A stretch of 8,209 bases of DNA from an uncultured Planctomycetaceae bacterium (GCA_903921605.1 CAIXQV010000433.1:1-8209); one strand, 5' to 3'; counted from the first letter of the stretch, positions 1 through 5,435 are shown. Made by a program: numbers and translations. Notes: generated by a model not told the origin, from the letters alone.

Positions 1-39
1 AGTAAAATGATCCAGACCTGACGCTGTGAATCGCTCTAA

Positions 40-536
40 AAAGTCGACAGCAAAAAACCGTTCTCCGGGAGCGATTCAGAACGACATGGAGACTATCAGC
101 GGCTGGAAGCCGTAGCTAGTGAAGTGCGAAACCAAATCGACGGGCGTATGAAATCCTGCGAGCAGATGGTCGCGGCAAACTCGGAGAAGCTTAAAGCAAA
201 AATCACAGCGATGCATCAACGACTGCCTGGCTGGACTTTGGCAGCGAATGAGACTGCTCGTAAGTGGCCGGGGAAAACATTTTGGTCCTGAGTTCCGTTG
301 CGATTACCATCGGTTGGGTGGAGGTCACATGCTGCGATTTTCTTGCGGCGATCTCCAGCAGTCGCGTCGATCGCGGTCATTCTTATTATCACTCTCGGGC
401 TGATTCGCATTGGCTGGGCTCACGTTACGTGATCCAAATCTCCTCAATGACGTCAACGTTTGCCCTCATTCTCAGCGTTGTTGGGATAGCAATGATTTCT
501 CTGGGAATCACCCACGCCCGATCTCTCAGGCGGTAG
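40..536 (+). other. possible decayed coiled-coil/membrane gene region
   Basis: No recognised gene. The frame starting at 40 is open to a TGA at 289-291. It encodes a charged, helix-prone stretch that looks like a coiled coil (residues such as RLEAVASEVRNQI and NSEKLKAKITAMHQRL) and ends in a Trp-rich tail. The only ATG in this part is at 148; a GTG lies at 124. The same frame continues after the TGA to another TGA at 430-432 and encodes a clear transmembrane helix (VASIAVILIITLGLI, then Arg). A third piece, ATG 447 to TAG 536 in another frame, encodes a 29-residue single-helix peptide (ALILSVVGIAMISLGI, then a basic tail). None of the starts has a convincing Shine-Dalgarno sequence. I infer either a broken gene (one nonsense change plus a frameshift) or a run of tiny membrane-protein genes. 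Chance hydrophobic frames are also possible. Confidence 0.3.
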
Positions 537-860
537 TGCATGGATATATCGCGTCAGGAAGCTATGTGTTTGTGCGAAGTCGAGAGCCCGGTCAAAGCCC
601 CAATGCCCCGTGACTCCGGGCCTTTATCTCGTTCTGATTCGCTCAGGACGTTTCCGTTTTTCAATTGTCTCAAATGCCGTTCGAACAGGGTTGGTTCCAC
701 ACCACTTTAGCCCCGGTGTCGAATTTATTTCGACCCCGGGGGTTTTTATTGGCCCAACAAAGCGCAGCCGGGATCACCAGAGGCTGAGCCCCTGCCCTCT
801 TTGTTTCGTTTTCTTGCCTCGCCGAACACGCTACTCGTGCATTGGCTGGCGTTGAATAGT
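537..860. other. gap without a supported gene
   Basis: Apart from the terminator at 711-750 I see no gene here. A weak inverted pair, GCCCGG at 586-591 and CCGGGC at 616-621, has a 24-nt loop and is not convincing as a terminator. The short open frames on both strands have neither a ribosome binding site nor family-like sequence. Confidence 0.5.
711..750 (+). terminator. rho-independent terminator, rightward
   Basis: A 13-bp stem with one T-C mismatch pairs 711-723 (CCCCGGTGTCGAA) with 729-741 (TTCGACCCCGGGG) around a 5-nt loop. It is followed by G and then TTTTTATT. The T-run exists only on the + strand side, so it should stop transcription coming from the left. The only candidate coding material upstream is the unclear 40-536 region. 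It does not match the orientation of the methyltransferase that ends at 861 on the other strand. Confidence 0.75.
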
Positions 861-1751
861 CTAGCCACGCTGGGGCGACTTGACGGCTGATGCATCAACA
901 CGCACGAATGCGAATTCGTTGCACCCGTGACCTATTGATGTGGATAGCTCCTCAAGCAGGAAGCCGCGATCACGAACGAAACGGAAAACTTCCTCTGGCC
1001 GTGCAACCTCAAATGGCCATCCTCCGACCCAGTCGATCAGATCATACCATCCATGCATCCCTCGAGATTGAGATTCTCGAGCCCAGTTCAGCATCGGTAC
1101 TATCGGGTTTCGCAGTGTTACCAATCGCAGTAAACATGCCACCAGGGTTACCACGAATCGTTTGCTGAATTCAGCGACACCGATGGCCAGAACATACAAG
1201 GGACGCAGCACAGCAGGGAGTCGGTTGTAAATACGCTTGACCGCTCGCCATGCACGGGACACGTACAGTTGGTCGTTATAGATGGCCAAAACAAACGTTC
1301 CTCCGTCCTTCAATCGAGTTGTCAGATTTTCAATCGCACTCCACATGTGACCAGTGTGGTGAGCAACGCCCCAGCAGTACACGATATCGAACTCGCCGAG
1401 CGTGTTCAGAAATGCCTTATCAAGCAATGAACCGTGCAGGATTCGCCATTCAGTTTCACCGGCCGCCCCGTACCGACGTTTCAGTTCCTGCGTACATGCC
1501 ACTGAGTCAGAATCGACATCGAATGAAGTTACGGTGGCCCCAAGGCGAAAAGCAGCGAGGCTGAATAATCCACTCCCGCTCCCGGCATCCAGAAAATGAC
1601 AACCCTTGAGATGGTCTCGGTTAGTCAGACGCCGCAACGAATCTTCGGCGACTTGAATGCGTTTCTCATTCAGGGTTTTCAGAAACTGTCCCCAGTTCTT
1701 TCCAAACGCAAACGGGGCATCCTTGGGACTGAGTTTTTCTTTATTGTCCAT
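861..1751 (-). CDS. class I SAM-dependent methyltransferase
   Basis: A 296-residue Rossmann-fold methyltransferase of the Methyltransf_11/23 kind. Visible signatures are the SAM-binding glycine loop LDAGSGSG (54-61), the acidic end of strand beta2 (SFDVDSD, 77-82) and a motif IV-like stretch DIVYCWGVAHHTG (122-134). The strand-5 region LKDGGTFVLAIYND comes at 147-160. Residues about 182-212 are strongly hydrophobic and could lie against the membrane or form an insert in the fold. The C-terminal part, with GWYDLIDWVGGWPFEVA (234-250) and a closing GCNEFAFV, resembles methyltransferases that I know from surface-polysaccharide clusters, but no such cluster is visible here. The substrate is unknown. 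The ATG start at 1751 has only a weak upstream GGGAC. It is a single leftward gene between the unclear left end and the tRNA-Glu block, and I see no terminator close behind its stop codon. Confidence 0.88.
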   Translation of the reverse strand: MDNKEKLSPKDAPFAFGKNWGQFLKTLNEKRIQVAEDSLRRLTNRDHLKGCHFLDAGSGSGLFSLAAFRLGATVTSFDVDSDSVACTQELKRRYGAAGETEWRILHGSLLDKAFLNTLGEFDIVYCWGVAHHTGHMWSAIENLTTRLKDGGTFVLAIYNDQLYVSRAWRAVKRIYNRLPAVLRPLYVLAIGVAEFSKRFVVTLVACLLRLVTLRNPIVPMLNWARESQSRGMHGWYDLIDWVGGWPFEVARPEEVFRFVRDRGFLLEELSTSIGHGCNEFAFVRVDASAVKSPQRG

Positions 1752-2080
1752 GATGTCTGTCCCGCGCCTTCCGGTCCATGAAATTAAATCAGGGCCATTG
1801 ATTGGGTAGCTTCCTGGTGTTTCTTAAAGCAACACTATCCTCTGGATGGCCTTCAGTTTAGTTGATTCCCAAACAGCAAACAGGTTGTGTTCAGGGCGAG
1901 CTTCAGAACCTTAGGATTAGTCTCGAGGTAACTTCCGGATCGCGTCAATAGAAGACTCAGCCCGTGTCACAAGCGCATATGCAGGCACTACAGTCTTGGA
2001 TACCCTTCTGGCCGCGATTACAGGGCCGGGCAGGAAGCTCGACCAGTCTTCGGAACGCCCTCGTCTTTGAAATGCCAACG
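1752..2080. other. intergenic gap upstream of the methyltransferase
   Basis: Nothing I can defend as a gene lies in this stretch of about 330 nt. It must hold the promoter of the leftward methyltransferase; I could not find a -35/-10 pair good enough to name. Open frames here on the minus strand run through the tRNA-Glu gene and its terminator and are not credible. Confidence 0.5.
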
Positions 2081-2114
2081 AAAAAAGCCCACCGATAAAT
2101 CGGTGGGCTTTTTT
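2081..2114 (-). terminator. bidirectional-looking terminator after tRNA-Glu
   Basis: A perfect inverted repeat: AAAAAAGCCCACCGAT (2081-2096), two bases, then ATCGGTGGGCTTTTTT (2099-2114). The GC-rich core is flanked by A6 and T6, so each strand has its own T-run. It begins three bases after the mature 3' end of tRNA-Glu on the minus strand, so its main role is to end the tRNA (or csrA-tRNA) transcript. Symmetry would also let it stop rightward transcripts. Confidence 0.93.
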
Positions 2115-2117
2115 GAC

Positions 2118-2192
2118 TGACCCCAAGGGGATTTGAACCCCTGTTACCGGAATGAAAATCCGATGTCCTAGACCTAACTAGACGATGGGGCC
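2118..2192 (-). tRNA. tRNA-Glu (anticodon UUC)
   Basis: A 75-nt cloverleaf. The acceptor stem pairs GGCCCCA with TGGGGTC, including one G-U pair, and the discriminator base is A. The D-arm contains CGTCTAGTTAGG, the anticodon stem is TCGGA/TCCGG with loop TTTTCAT, and the T-arm AGGGGTTCAAATCCCCT is standard. The anticodon TTC lies at 2154-2156 (minus strand). CCA is not encoded, so it must be added after transcription. The sequence between anticodon arm and T-arm (GGTAACAGGGGTTC) closely follows known bacterial tRNA-Glu. It lies 56 nt behind the csrA stop codon on the same strand and directly before a strong terminator. Confidence 0.96.
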
Positions 2193-2217
2193 GGATTAAC
2201 GACCTGTTCAGAGCGGA

Positions 2218-2247
2218 AAGATAGCGACCTACCTTGCGGCAAATCAA
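2218..2247 (-). promoter_or_regulatory. candidate sigma70 promoter for tRNA-Glu
   Basis: Reading the minus strand, TTGATT (2242-2247) is followed after 18 nt by TATCTT (2218-2223). Each hexamer matches four of six consensus bases. The start of transcription would fall about 18-20 nt before the tRNA, and the bases after the -10 (TCCGCTC) are GC-rich, as in stringently controlled stable-RNA promoters. The -35 lies on the csrA stop-codon side of the gap. Predicted from sequence only. Confidence 0.45.
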
Positions 2248-2248
2248 A

Positions 2249-2467
2249 TCAGTAAGCCGTTGAGTCGCAGGATTCTTCGGAACGATCTGAAGCCAACTTC
2301 AGTTTTTCGCCCAGAATTGCCTCCAACACCTCCTGGCGATGGACGGTGACATCGCGTGGCGCTTCAATTCCGATCCTGACTTTGTCCCCTCTGACCTCAA
2401 CCACAGTCACTACGACATTGTCGTTGATGACAATGCTTTCGTTCTTCTTCCTTGATAAAACCAGCAT
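2249..2467 (-). CDS. csrA: carbon storage regulator CsrA
   Basis: A 72-residue RNA-binding global regulator. The CsrA dimer binds GGA motifs in mRNA leaders, often over the ribosome binding site, and represses or stabilises transcripts. The sequence shows the full family pattern: MLVLSRKKNESIVI at the start (L4 and R6 are RNA-contact positions), VVEVRGDKVRIGIEAP in the middle, and DVTVHRQEVLEAI with the key R44. After residue 54 there is a longer, polar tail (to SEESCDSTAY) than in the 61-residue E. coli protein. The frame is open 37 codons further upstream, but the ATG at 2467 is preferred because it gives the canonical N-terminus and has TGGAGG five bases before it. tRNA-Glu follows after 56 nt on the same strand, and HU lies upstream behind a terminator. 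The leader suggests autoregulation. Confidence 0.97.
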   Translation of the reverse strand: MLVLSRKKNESIVINDNVVVTVVEVRGDKVRIGIEAPRDVTVHRQEVLEAILGEKLKLASDRSEESCDSTAY

Positions 2468-2472
2468 GGAAA

Positions 2473-2497
2473 CCTCCAGACATCCTGCAAATACTCC
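2473..2497 (-). promoter_or_regulatory. csrA leader: Shine-Dalgarno and CsrA-type GGA sites
   Basis: On the minus strand the last 30 nt before the csrA start contain GGGGAG (GGA at 2495-2497), CAGGATGT (2480-2487, GGA at 2483-2485) and the Shine-Dalgarno GGAGG (2473-2477). CAGGATGT matches the 3' core of the known CsrA consensus (ARGGAUGU). Binding there would cover the ribosome binding site, the established mode of csrA autorepression in other bacteria. That it works this way here is inference. Confidence 0.55.
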
Positions 2498-2534
2498 CCG
2501 CGACCGTGTCGAACAAGTAGATTGCGCCATCTGC

Positions 2535-2563
2535 ATGCTAGACGTGCCCAATGACATCGTCAA
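2535..2563 (-). promoter_or_regulatory. candidate sigma70 promoter for csrA
   Basis: On the minus strand TTGACG (2558-2563) and TAGCAT (2535-2540) are separated by exactly 17 nt. The first matches the -35 consensus in five of six bases, the second the -10 in four. Transcription would start near 2528, giving a leader of about 60 nt that carries the GGA motifs. It lies between the HU terminator and csrA, where a csrA promoter is needed. Confidence 0.55.
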
Positions 2564-2570
2564 CATGCGA

Positions 2571-2589
2571 TCCGGCAATTCCTGCCGGA
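2571..2589. repeat. perfect 7-bp inverted repeat upstream of csrA
   Basis: TCCGGCA (2571-2577) and TGCCGGA (2583-2589) are perfect inverted copies around five bases. If transcribed leftward the loop reads GGAAT, preceded by CA, so it presents a GGA in a hairpin loop. If the csrA promoter is the one proposed at 2535-2563, the repeat lies just upstream of the -35 and would act as DNA, for example as an operator. Confidence 0.55.
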
Positions 2590-2615
2590 AGTGGACCGGA
2601 GTTCGCTATGAAATG

Positions 2616-2652
2616 AAAAAGGTGCCCGTTTCACGCGGAAACGGCACCTTTT
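2616..2652 (-). terminator. terminator between HU and csrA
   Basis: The arm 2617-2632 (AAAAGGTGCCCGTTTC) pairs with 2638-2652 (GAAACGGCACCTTTT), with one bulged C and a short loop. On the minus strand the stem is followed by TTTTT, about 70 nt behind the HU stop codon. It therefore ends the HU transcript and insulates csrA. The right arm also ends in TTTT, so weak termination in the other direction is possible. Confidence 0.88.
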
Positions 2653-2723
2653 GATGAAACCCTCAGCGTCACCGAGCAGGAAATAAGCTTCCGGCCAGTG
2701 AATCTCCCCAGAAAATGGGAAAG

Positions 2724-3038
2724 TTAGATGAGTTCTTTCAGCTTCTTCAGAGCACGAACCTTGACGACCTTCTTGGCTGGCTTTGCAGCAATCTTGATCT
2801 CTTCGCCAGTCGCAGGGTTGCGGCCGGTGCGTTCCTTGGTCGCTGGGCGGGTATGTACGTAGATCTTCAGGAGACCTGGAAGGTTGAACACACCTGGGCC
2901 CTTGGAAACGTTAGATGCAATGAGGCCTTCCAGAGCTTCCAACACAGCCCCAACTTCCTTGCGGCTCTGTCCGGTGGCGTCTGCCAGGGCATTCAGAATG
3001 TCGGTCTTTGACAGAGGCTTATCAGACTTTTTAGCCAT
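2724..3038 (-). CDS. HU-family nucleoid DNA-binding protein
   Basis: A 104-residue HU/IHF-type protein that binds and bends DNA as a dimer in the nucleoid. The helical N-terminal dimerisation half (about 9-47, with SKTDILNALADATG) is followed by the beta-arm region GVFNLPGLLKIYV (49-61). The arm tip RTGRNPATGEE (70-80) holds the proline that intercalates into DNA in HU and IHF. The C-terminal part, AAKPAKKVVKVRALKKLKEL, is very lysine-rich and lacks the usual Phe residues of E. coli HU; it fits the AKPARK-type HU subgroup. The ATG at 3038 is supported by AAAGGAG at 3049-3055, about ten bases upstream. It is monocistronic: a promoter lies upstream and an intrinsic terminator downstream. Confidence 0.95.
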   Translation of the reverse strand: MAKKSDKPLSKTDILNALADATGQSRKEVGAVLEALEGLIASNVSKGPGVFNLPGLLKIYVHTRPATKERTGRNPATGEEIKIAAKPAKKVVKVRALKKLKELI

Positions 3039-3109
3039 CGGGAATTCTCTCCTTTAATTCAATTTCAGAACGGGAACAAACTGGTCAAAAAGAGGGGATG
3101 TCTTCGGAG

Positions 3110-3128
3110 ACACGAAAAACCCTCGTGT
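3110..3128 (-). promoter_or_regulatory. hairpin in the HU mRNA leader
   Basis: ACACGA (3110-3115) and TCGTGT (3123-3128) form a 6-bp stem with a 7-nt loop. A second small stem, GTCT/AGAC at 3100-3111, overlaps its edge. Both lie inside the predicted HU leader. No known riboswitch or ribosomal leader is recognised. Confidence 0.3.
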
Positions 3129-3138
3129 TTTTGCAGGA

Positions 3139-3167
3139 AGTAGAGTTCTGATCTTCAGAGGTGTCAA
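3139..3167 (-). promoter_or_regulatory. sigma70-type promoter for the HU gene
   Basis: On the minus strand a perfect TTGACA (3162-3167) is followed after exactly 17 nt by TCTACT (3139-3144, four of six -10 bases). Transcription would start near 3132, giving a leader of about 94 nt before the HU start codon. It is the best promoter match in the window. Confidence 0.65.
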
Positions 3168-3342
3168 TGGATTGCAGCCGTTAAAATCTCGATTTCCTTG
3201 AGTTTTGCTGGGATTTTTCGCATCTTTGCCTGACCTCCCGAAAATCTGACGGACTCCTCTGTTCACTCCGGGATTTCGAGGAAGTTCCGGTTACGATTCC
3301 GGGATTCCATTCGATCTGCATTCTGGAACAGGCACTGCCCTT

Positions 3343-4026
3343 ATGTCGTTGAGAGTCATCTCCGGACAATACCGTCGTCGGCTGCTGAGGACTCCTTCAG
3401 ATGATTCTACTCGCCCATACACCGACCGCGTGCGGCAGATGGTGTTTGACCGGCTGAATCACCTAATTCCCAATGCCCGCGTCGCCGATGTGTTCTCCGG
3501 CGTCGGGACGATGGGAATCGAGTCGCTTAGTCGTGGGGCTAAGTCCTGCGTCTTTTACGAGGCCGGCCCTGAGATTCACGAACTACTTCTGTCCAACATC
3601 AAGACGATCGCTCCCGAGGCTCGAACAATTTGTTGGAAGACCGATGTTCGACGAACCTCCTTCCGGCCTAAAGGCGGTGACGACTGCCTGCCTTACACAA
3701 TAATCTTCTTTGATCCGCCGTATCGAACGGCCGATGAGATTGCCCCCGGAAAGCCCCTGTGGGCAAGTCTGAAGCGACTAGCTCGCGACACGATTTCCAG
3801 TGCAGACTGCATTCTGGTTCTGCGTACACCCGAGCACTTCGAAACGCCAGAGTTGTCCCAATGGCAGGTTCATGACTGCTGGGAAATCTCTTCCATGATG
3901 ATCTGGATTATGACTAAACCCGGGGCATTCACGGAAGATGGCGAAGTGGCCATCAGTGACGAGTCTGCGGAGGATTCAGCAGAAGCGGGCGATGAAGAAG
4001 ACGATGAGGCTGGTGCCGACGAGTAA
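3343..4026 (+). CDS. rsmD: 16S rRNA (guanine966-N2)-methyltransferase RsmD
   Basis: A 227-residue enzyme that places the m2G966 mark on 16S rRNA during 30S assembly, using SAM. The N-terminal signature LRVISGQYRRRLL (3-15) and TRPYTDRVRQMVFDRL (23-38) are diagnostic. The SAM loop DVFSGVGTMGIESLSRGA (49-66) is followed by the acidic beta2 residue in FYEAG (E73) and the catalytic motif FFDPPY (122-127). In the usual family the loop reads FAGSGALG, so FSGVGTMG is a mild variant. The family is typically about 180-200 residues long; here a low-complexity acidic tail (about 198-227, rich in Glu, Asp, Ala) is added. The ATG at 3343 gives the canonical MSLRVISG start, but there is no good Shine-Dalgarno sequence before it. 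It is divergent from HU, with a cysteine-rich frame directly behind it. Confidence 0.93.
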   Translation: MSLRVISGQYRRRLLRTPSDDSTRPYTDRVRQMVFDRLNHLIPNARVADVFSGVGTMGIESLSRGAKSCVFYEAGPEIHELLLSNIKTIAPEARTICWKTDVRRTSFRPKGGDDCLPYTIIFFDPPYRTADEIAPGKPLWASLKRLARDTISSADCILVLRTPEHFETPELSQWQVHDCWEISSMMIWIMTKPGAFTEDGEVAISDESAEDSAEAGDEEDDEAGADE

Positions 4027-4029
4027 TTC

Positions 4030-4035
4030 AGGAGG
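4030..4035 (+). promoter_or_regulatory. consensus Shine-Dalgarno before a small frame
   Basis: AGGAGG is a full consensus ribosome binding site right after the rsmD stop codon. It is only two bases from the ATG at 4038, closer than usual, and five bases from the CTG at 4041. Its presence behind rsmD, where no annotated gene would begin, is the main reason to take the small frame seriously. Confidence 0.55.
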
Positions 4036-4037
4036 TC

Positions 4038-4154
4038 ATGCTGCTTCAGTTGGTCTGTGTTTACGGCATGAACTGTGATCCAACTTGCTGCGAATGCGAA
4101 CCTGGCGATGCTCCGTTTAGCGTCGCCGCAGCCCGGTATCGCCGCAGCCTTTGA
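4038..4154 (+). CDS. small cysteine-rich peptide (candidate)
   Basis: A 38-codon frame starting 11 nt after the rsmD stop codon, behind a consensus AGGAGG. The peptide begins MLLQLVCVYGMNCDP and has five cysteines (C7, C13, C17, C18, C20), the last four packed as CxxxCCxC, then an acidic EPGD and a basic end RYRRSL. Such clustering suggests metal binding or disulfides, and the first residues are too short for a signal peptide. I do not recognise a family. The short SD-ATG distance (two bases) is a weakness; CTG 4041 at five bases is an alternative start. Codon choice is unremarkable for the window. It would be translated from the rsmD mRNA. It could be chance. Confidence 0.4.
   Translation: MLLQLVCVYGMNCDPTCCECEPGDAPFSVAAARYRRSL
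4123..4149 (+). repeat. 11-bp direct repeat in the convergent gap
   Basis: TCGCCGCAGCC occurs at 4123-4133 and again at 4139-4149. The copies lie within the end of the small cysteine-rich frame but are read in different codon phases. No intrinsic terminator with a T-run is visible between rsmD and the convergent gene ending at 4176. Confidence 0.4.
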
Positions 4155-4175
4155 CGTCTGGTGCCCTTGAAAACA

Positions 4176-5192
4176 TCAGTTCTCGCGACGATCCTTGCGT
4201 GATACCCAGGGCATTTCCAATTGCTTCAGATTCTTCGTCATGAAGTCAGTAATGTCCTTGTTCGCCTCGTCCACTTTGGCCTCCAGAAAACGCTCTGCTC
4301 TGATGTTTCCGGGAGCAATCACAAGCTTTCGGAATTCTCCATAAGCAGCATCTTTTGGATCAACCGCCTTGAAGAATTTCTCGGCATTCTTTAAGTCGTC
4401 CTTGTTGTCCTTCGCTGCGATGATGTACACCGCAATCGGCAGTGGCTTGATCGCCTTCAGAATCACTGTTGAGTTGATGCCTTTCACTGTCGTTGCCGGG
4501 CTGTAGCAAATCAACGCGCGAACATCCTGGCCACGCGGAGTGCTTGTTGCCAGTGTGGGGCCGTCCGGGTAAGGCTTCTTGTCCCAGTCAGCCACAGCAA
4601 ACGCCGCCGCGACCATCGAACTGGAGCCCATCGAAACAATTCCCAGTTTGCGAACGTTCAGTTTCTCTGCCGTATGCTCGGCCAGCAGGAAGGCCTTAAT
4701 AACTTCCATGTCGGCGGCCACCATTAACGGGTAGTCATCAGCGTTCATTTTCAGAACGGAAGATTCTTTTCCTTCGGCAGCAGGCGGAATACTCTCGCCG
4801 TGTTTTCGCAGGTCTGCAGTGATAACTGCAAAACCGCTTTTTTGAAGGGCCAGGGCGGTTGATTGCCAGATCAGCCGGTTGCGAGCGTCAACCTTGTCCG
4901 AACCCTCGGTGCTTGTCAGCAGAATGATCACGGGCGATTCTTTGCCCGATTGAGATTCGAAATACGTGGTGGCAATTGGCCAGCCTGCGGCATTCAGGGG
5001 TACGACGGTCCCGGCGTCGCTGCTGCCGGCGGCTGCGGATTTCTTGCCTTTTTCCGCGGTGGGTGCACCTTTCTGAGGTACTGCGGCCTTGGACTGAGCC
5101 GCACTCTTCTGCTGCGCCAGGCATGGCTGAACCAAAGTTGAGCCTAACACAAATGCAGACAACACGAATGCGGAAGTTCGCAACGCAAACAT
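4176..5192 (-). CDS. exported alpha/beta-hydrolase-like protein, possibly inactive
   Basis: A 338-residue protein with a Sec signal peptide (basic MFALR, hydrophobic core to about 20, likely cut after CLA at 24-26), so it acts in the periplasm or outside. A low-complexity Ala/Lys linker (about 28-60) follows. The rest has the alpha/beta-hydrolase order: PVIILLTSTEG (87-97), GFAVITADLRKHGES (120-134, like the usual DLRGHGxS), then a nucleophile-elbow-like LGIVSMGSSSMVAAA (183-197) with S191 as candidate nucleophile. The strand LPIAVYIIAAKDN (251-263) gives D262 as candidate acid. The elbow ends in Met instead of Gly, and no histidine appears in the C-terminal region after about residue 270, where the catalytic one should sit. 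It may therefore be a non-catalytic relative. The ATG has GGAG at 5200-5203, seven bases upstream. Substrate and partner are unknown. Confidence 0.75.
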   Translation of the reverse strand: MFALRTSAFVLSAFVLGSTLVQPCLAQQKSAAQSKAAVPQKGAPTAEKGKKSAAAGSSDAGTVVPLNAAGWPIATTYFESQSGKESPVIILLTSTEGSDKVDARNRLIWQSTALALQKSGFAVITADLRKHGESIPPAAEGKESSVLKMNADDYPLMVAADMEVIKAFLLAEHTAEKLNVRKLGIVSMGSSSMVAAAFAVADWDKKPYPDGPTLATSTPRGQDVRALICYSPATTVKGINSTVILKAIKPLPIAVYIIAAKDNKDDLKNAEKFFKAVDPKDAAYGEFRKLVIAPGNIRAERFLEAKVDEANKDITDFMTKNLKQLEMPWVSRKDRREN

Positions 5193-5380
5193 TATTCAGC
5201 TCCGAAAAGCAGGGTGGTCACGATCGGCAGATTCAGATTTCAATAACGACTGCCCTGATTTTCGAACAACTTACTCGATGGTCAAGCCTGAAGCGTCGTT
5301 CCCTGAGAAATACATCAAACGCTCACGTGTGTTCGAACTCACACGGAGCTCGGAAAACGCAGGATAAAGTGAATGTGCAG

Positions 5381-5435
5381 GAAAGCCAGCTTTTGGACTC
5401 AGGCCTTTGTGTTCTGGCTACTGGCTTTTCGCCAG
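5381..5435 (+). promoter_or_regulatory. alternative-pairing element upstream of fabI
   Basis: GAAAGCCAG (5381-5389) can pair with CTGGCTTTTC (5421-5430) with one bulge. The same CTGGC (5421-5425) can instead form a local hairpin with GCCAG (5431-5435), and a further CTGGC sits at 5414-5418. Mutually exclusive stems are typical of attenuators, but no terminator T-run follows, and no transcript start is known. Confidence 0.2.

Noticed and set aside
289..291. TGA recoded as selenocysteine or tryptophan
   Set aside because: No SECIS-like hairpin is evident and all neighbouring genes use TGA as stop (csrA, the hydrolase, fabI).
1..2192. tRNA-Glu 3' end as attachment site of an island reaching to the left
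   Set aside because: No integrase and no second copy of the tRNA 3' end is visible in the window.
1917..2247. Two minus-strand open frames
   Set aside because: Both run through the tRNA-Glu gene, and both cross its terminator hairpin.
2468..2578. N-terminal extension of CsrA from an upstream ATG at 2578
   Set aside because: The extension has no CsrA-like sequence, would cover the promoter and leader, and the ATG at 2467 has a perfect SD and the canonical MLVLSRK start.
2346..2654. Plus-strand frame opposite csrA
   Set aside because: Shadow of csrA that also reads through the HU terminator.
3110..3132. Stem followed by TTTTT on the + strand as a rightward terminator
   Set aside because: Only 6 bp and AT-containing, and no rightward gene lies to its left; read better as part of the HU leader.
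3054..3369. Minus-strand frames upstream of HU
   Set aside because: They cover the HU promoter and leader, lack an SD and show no family features.
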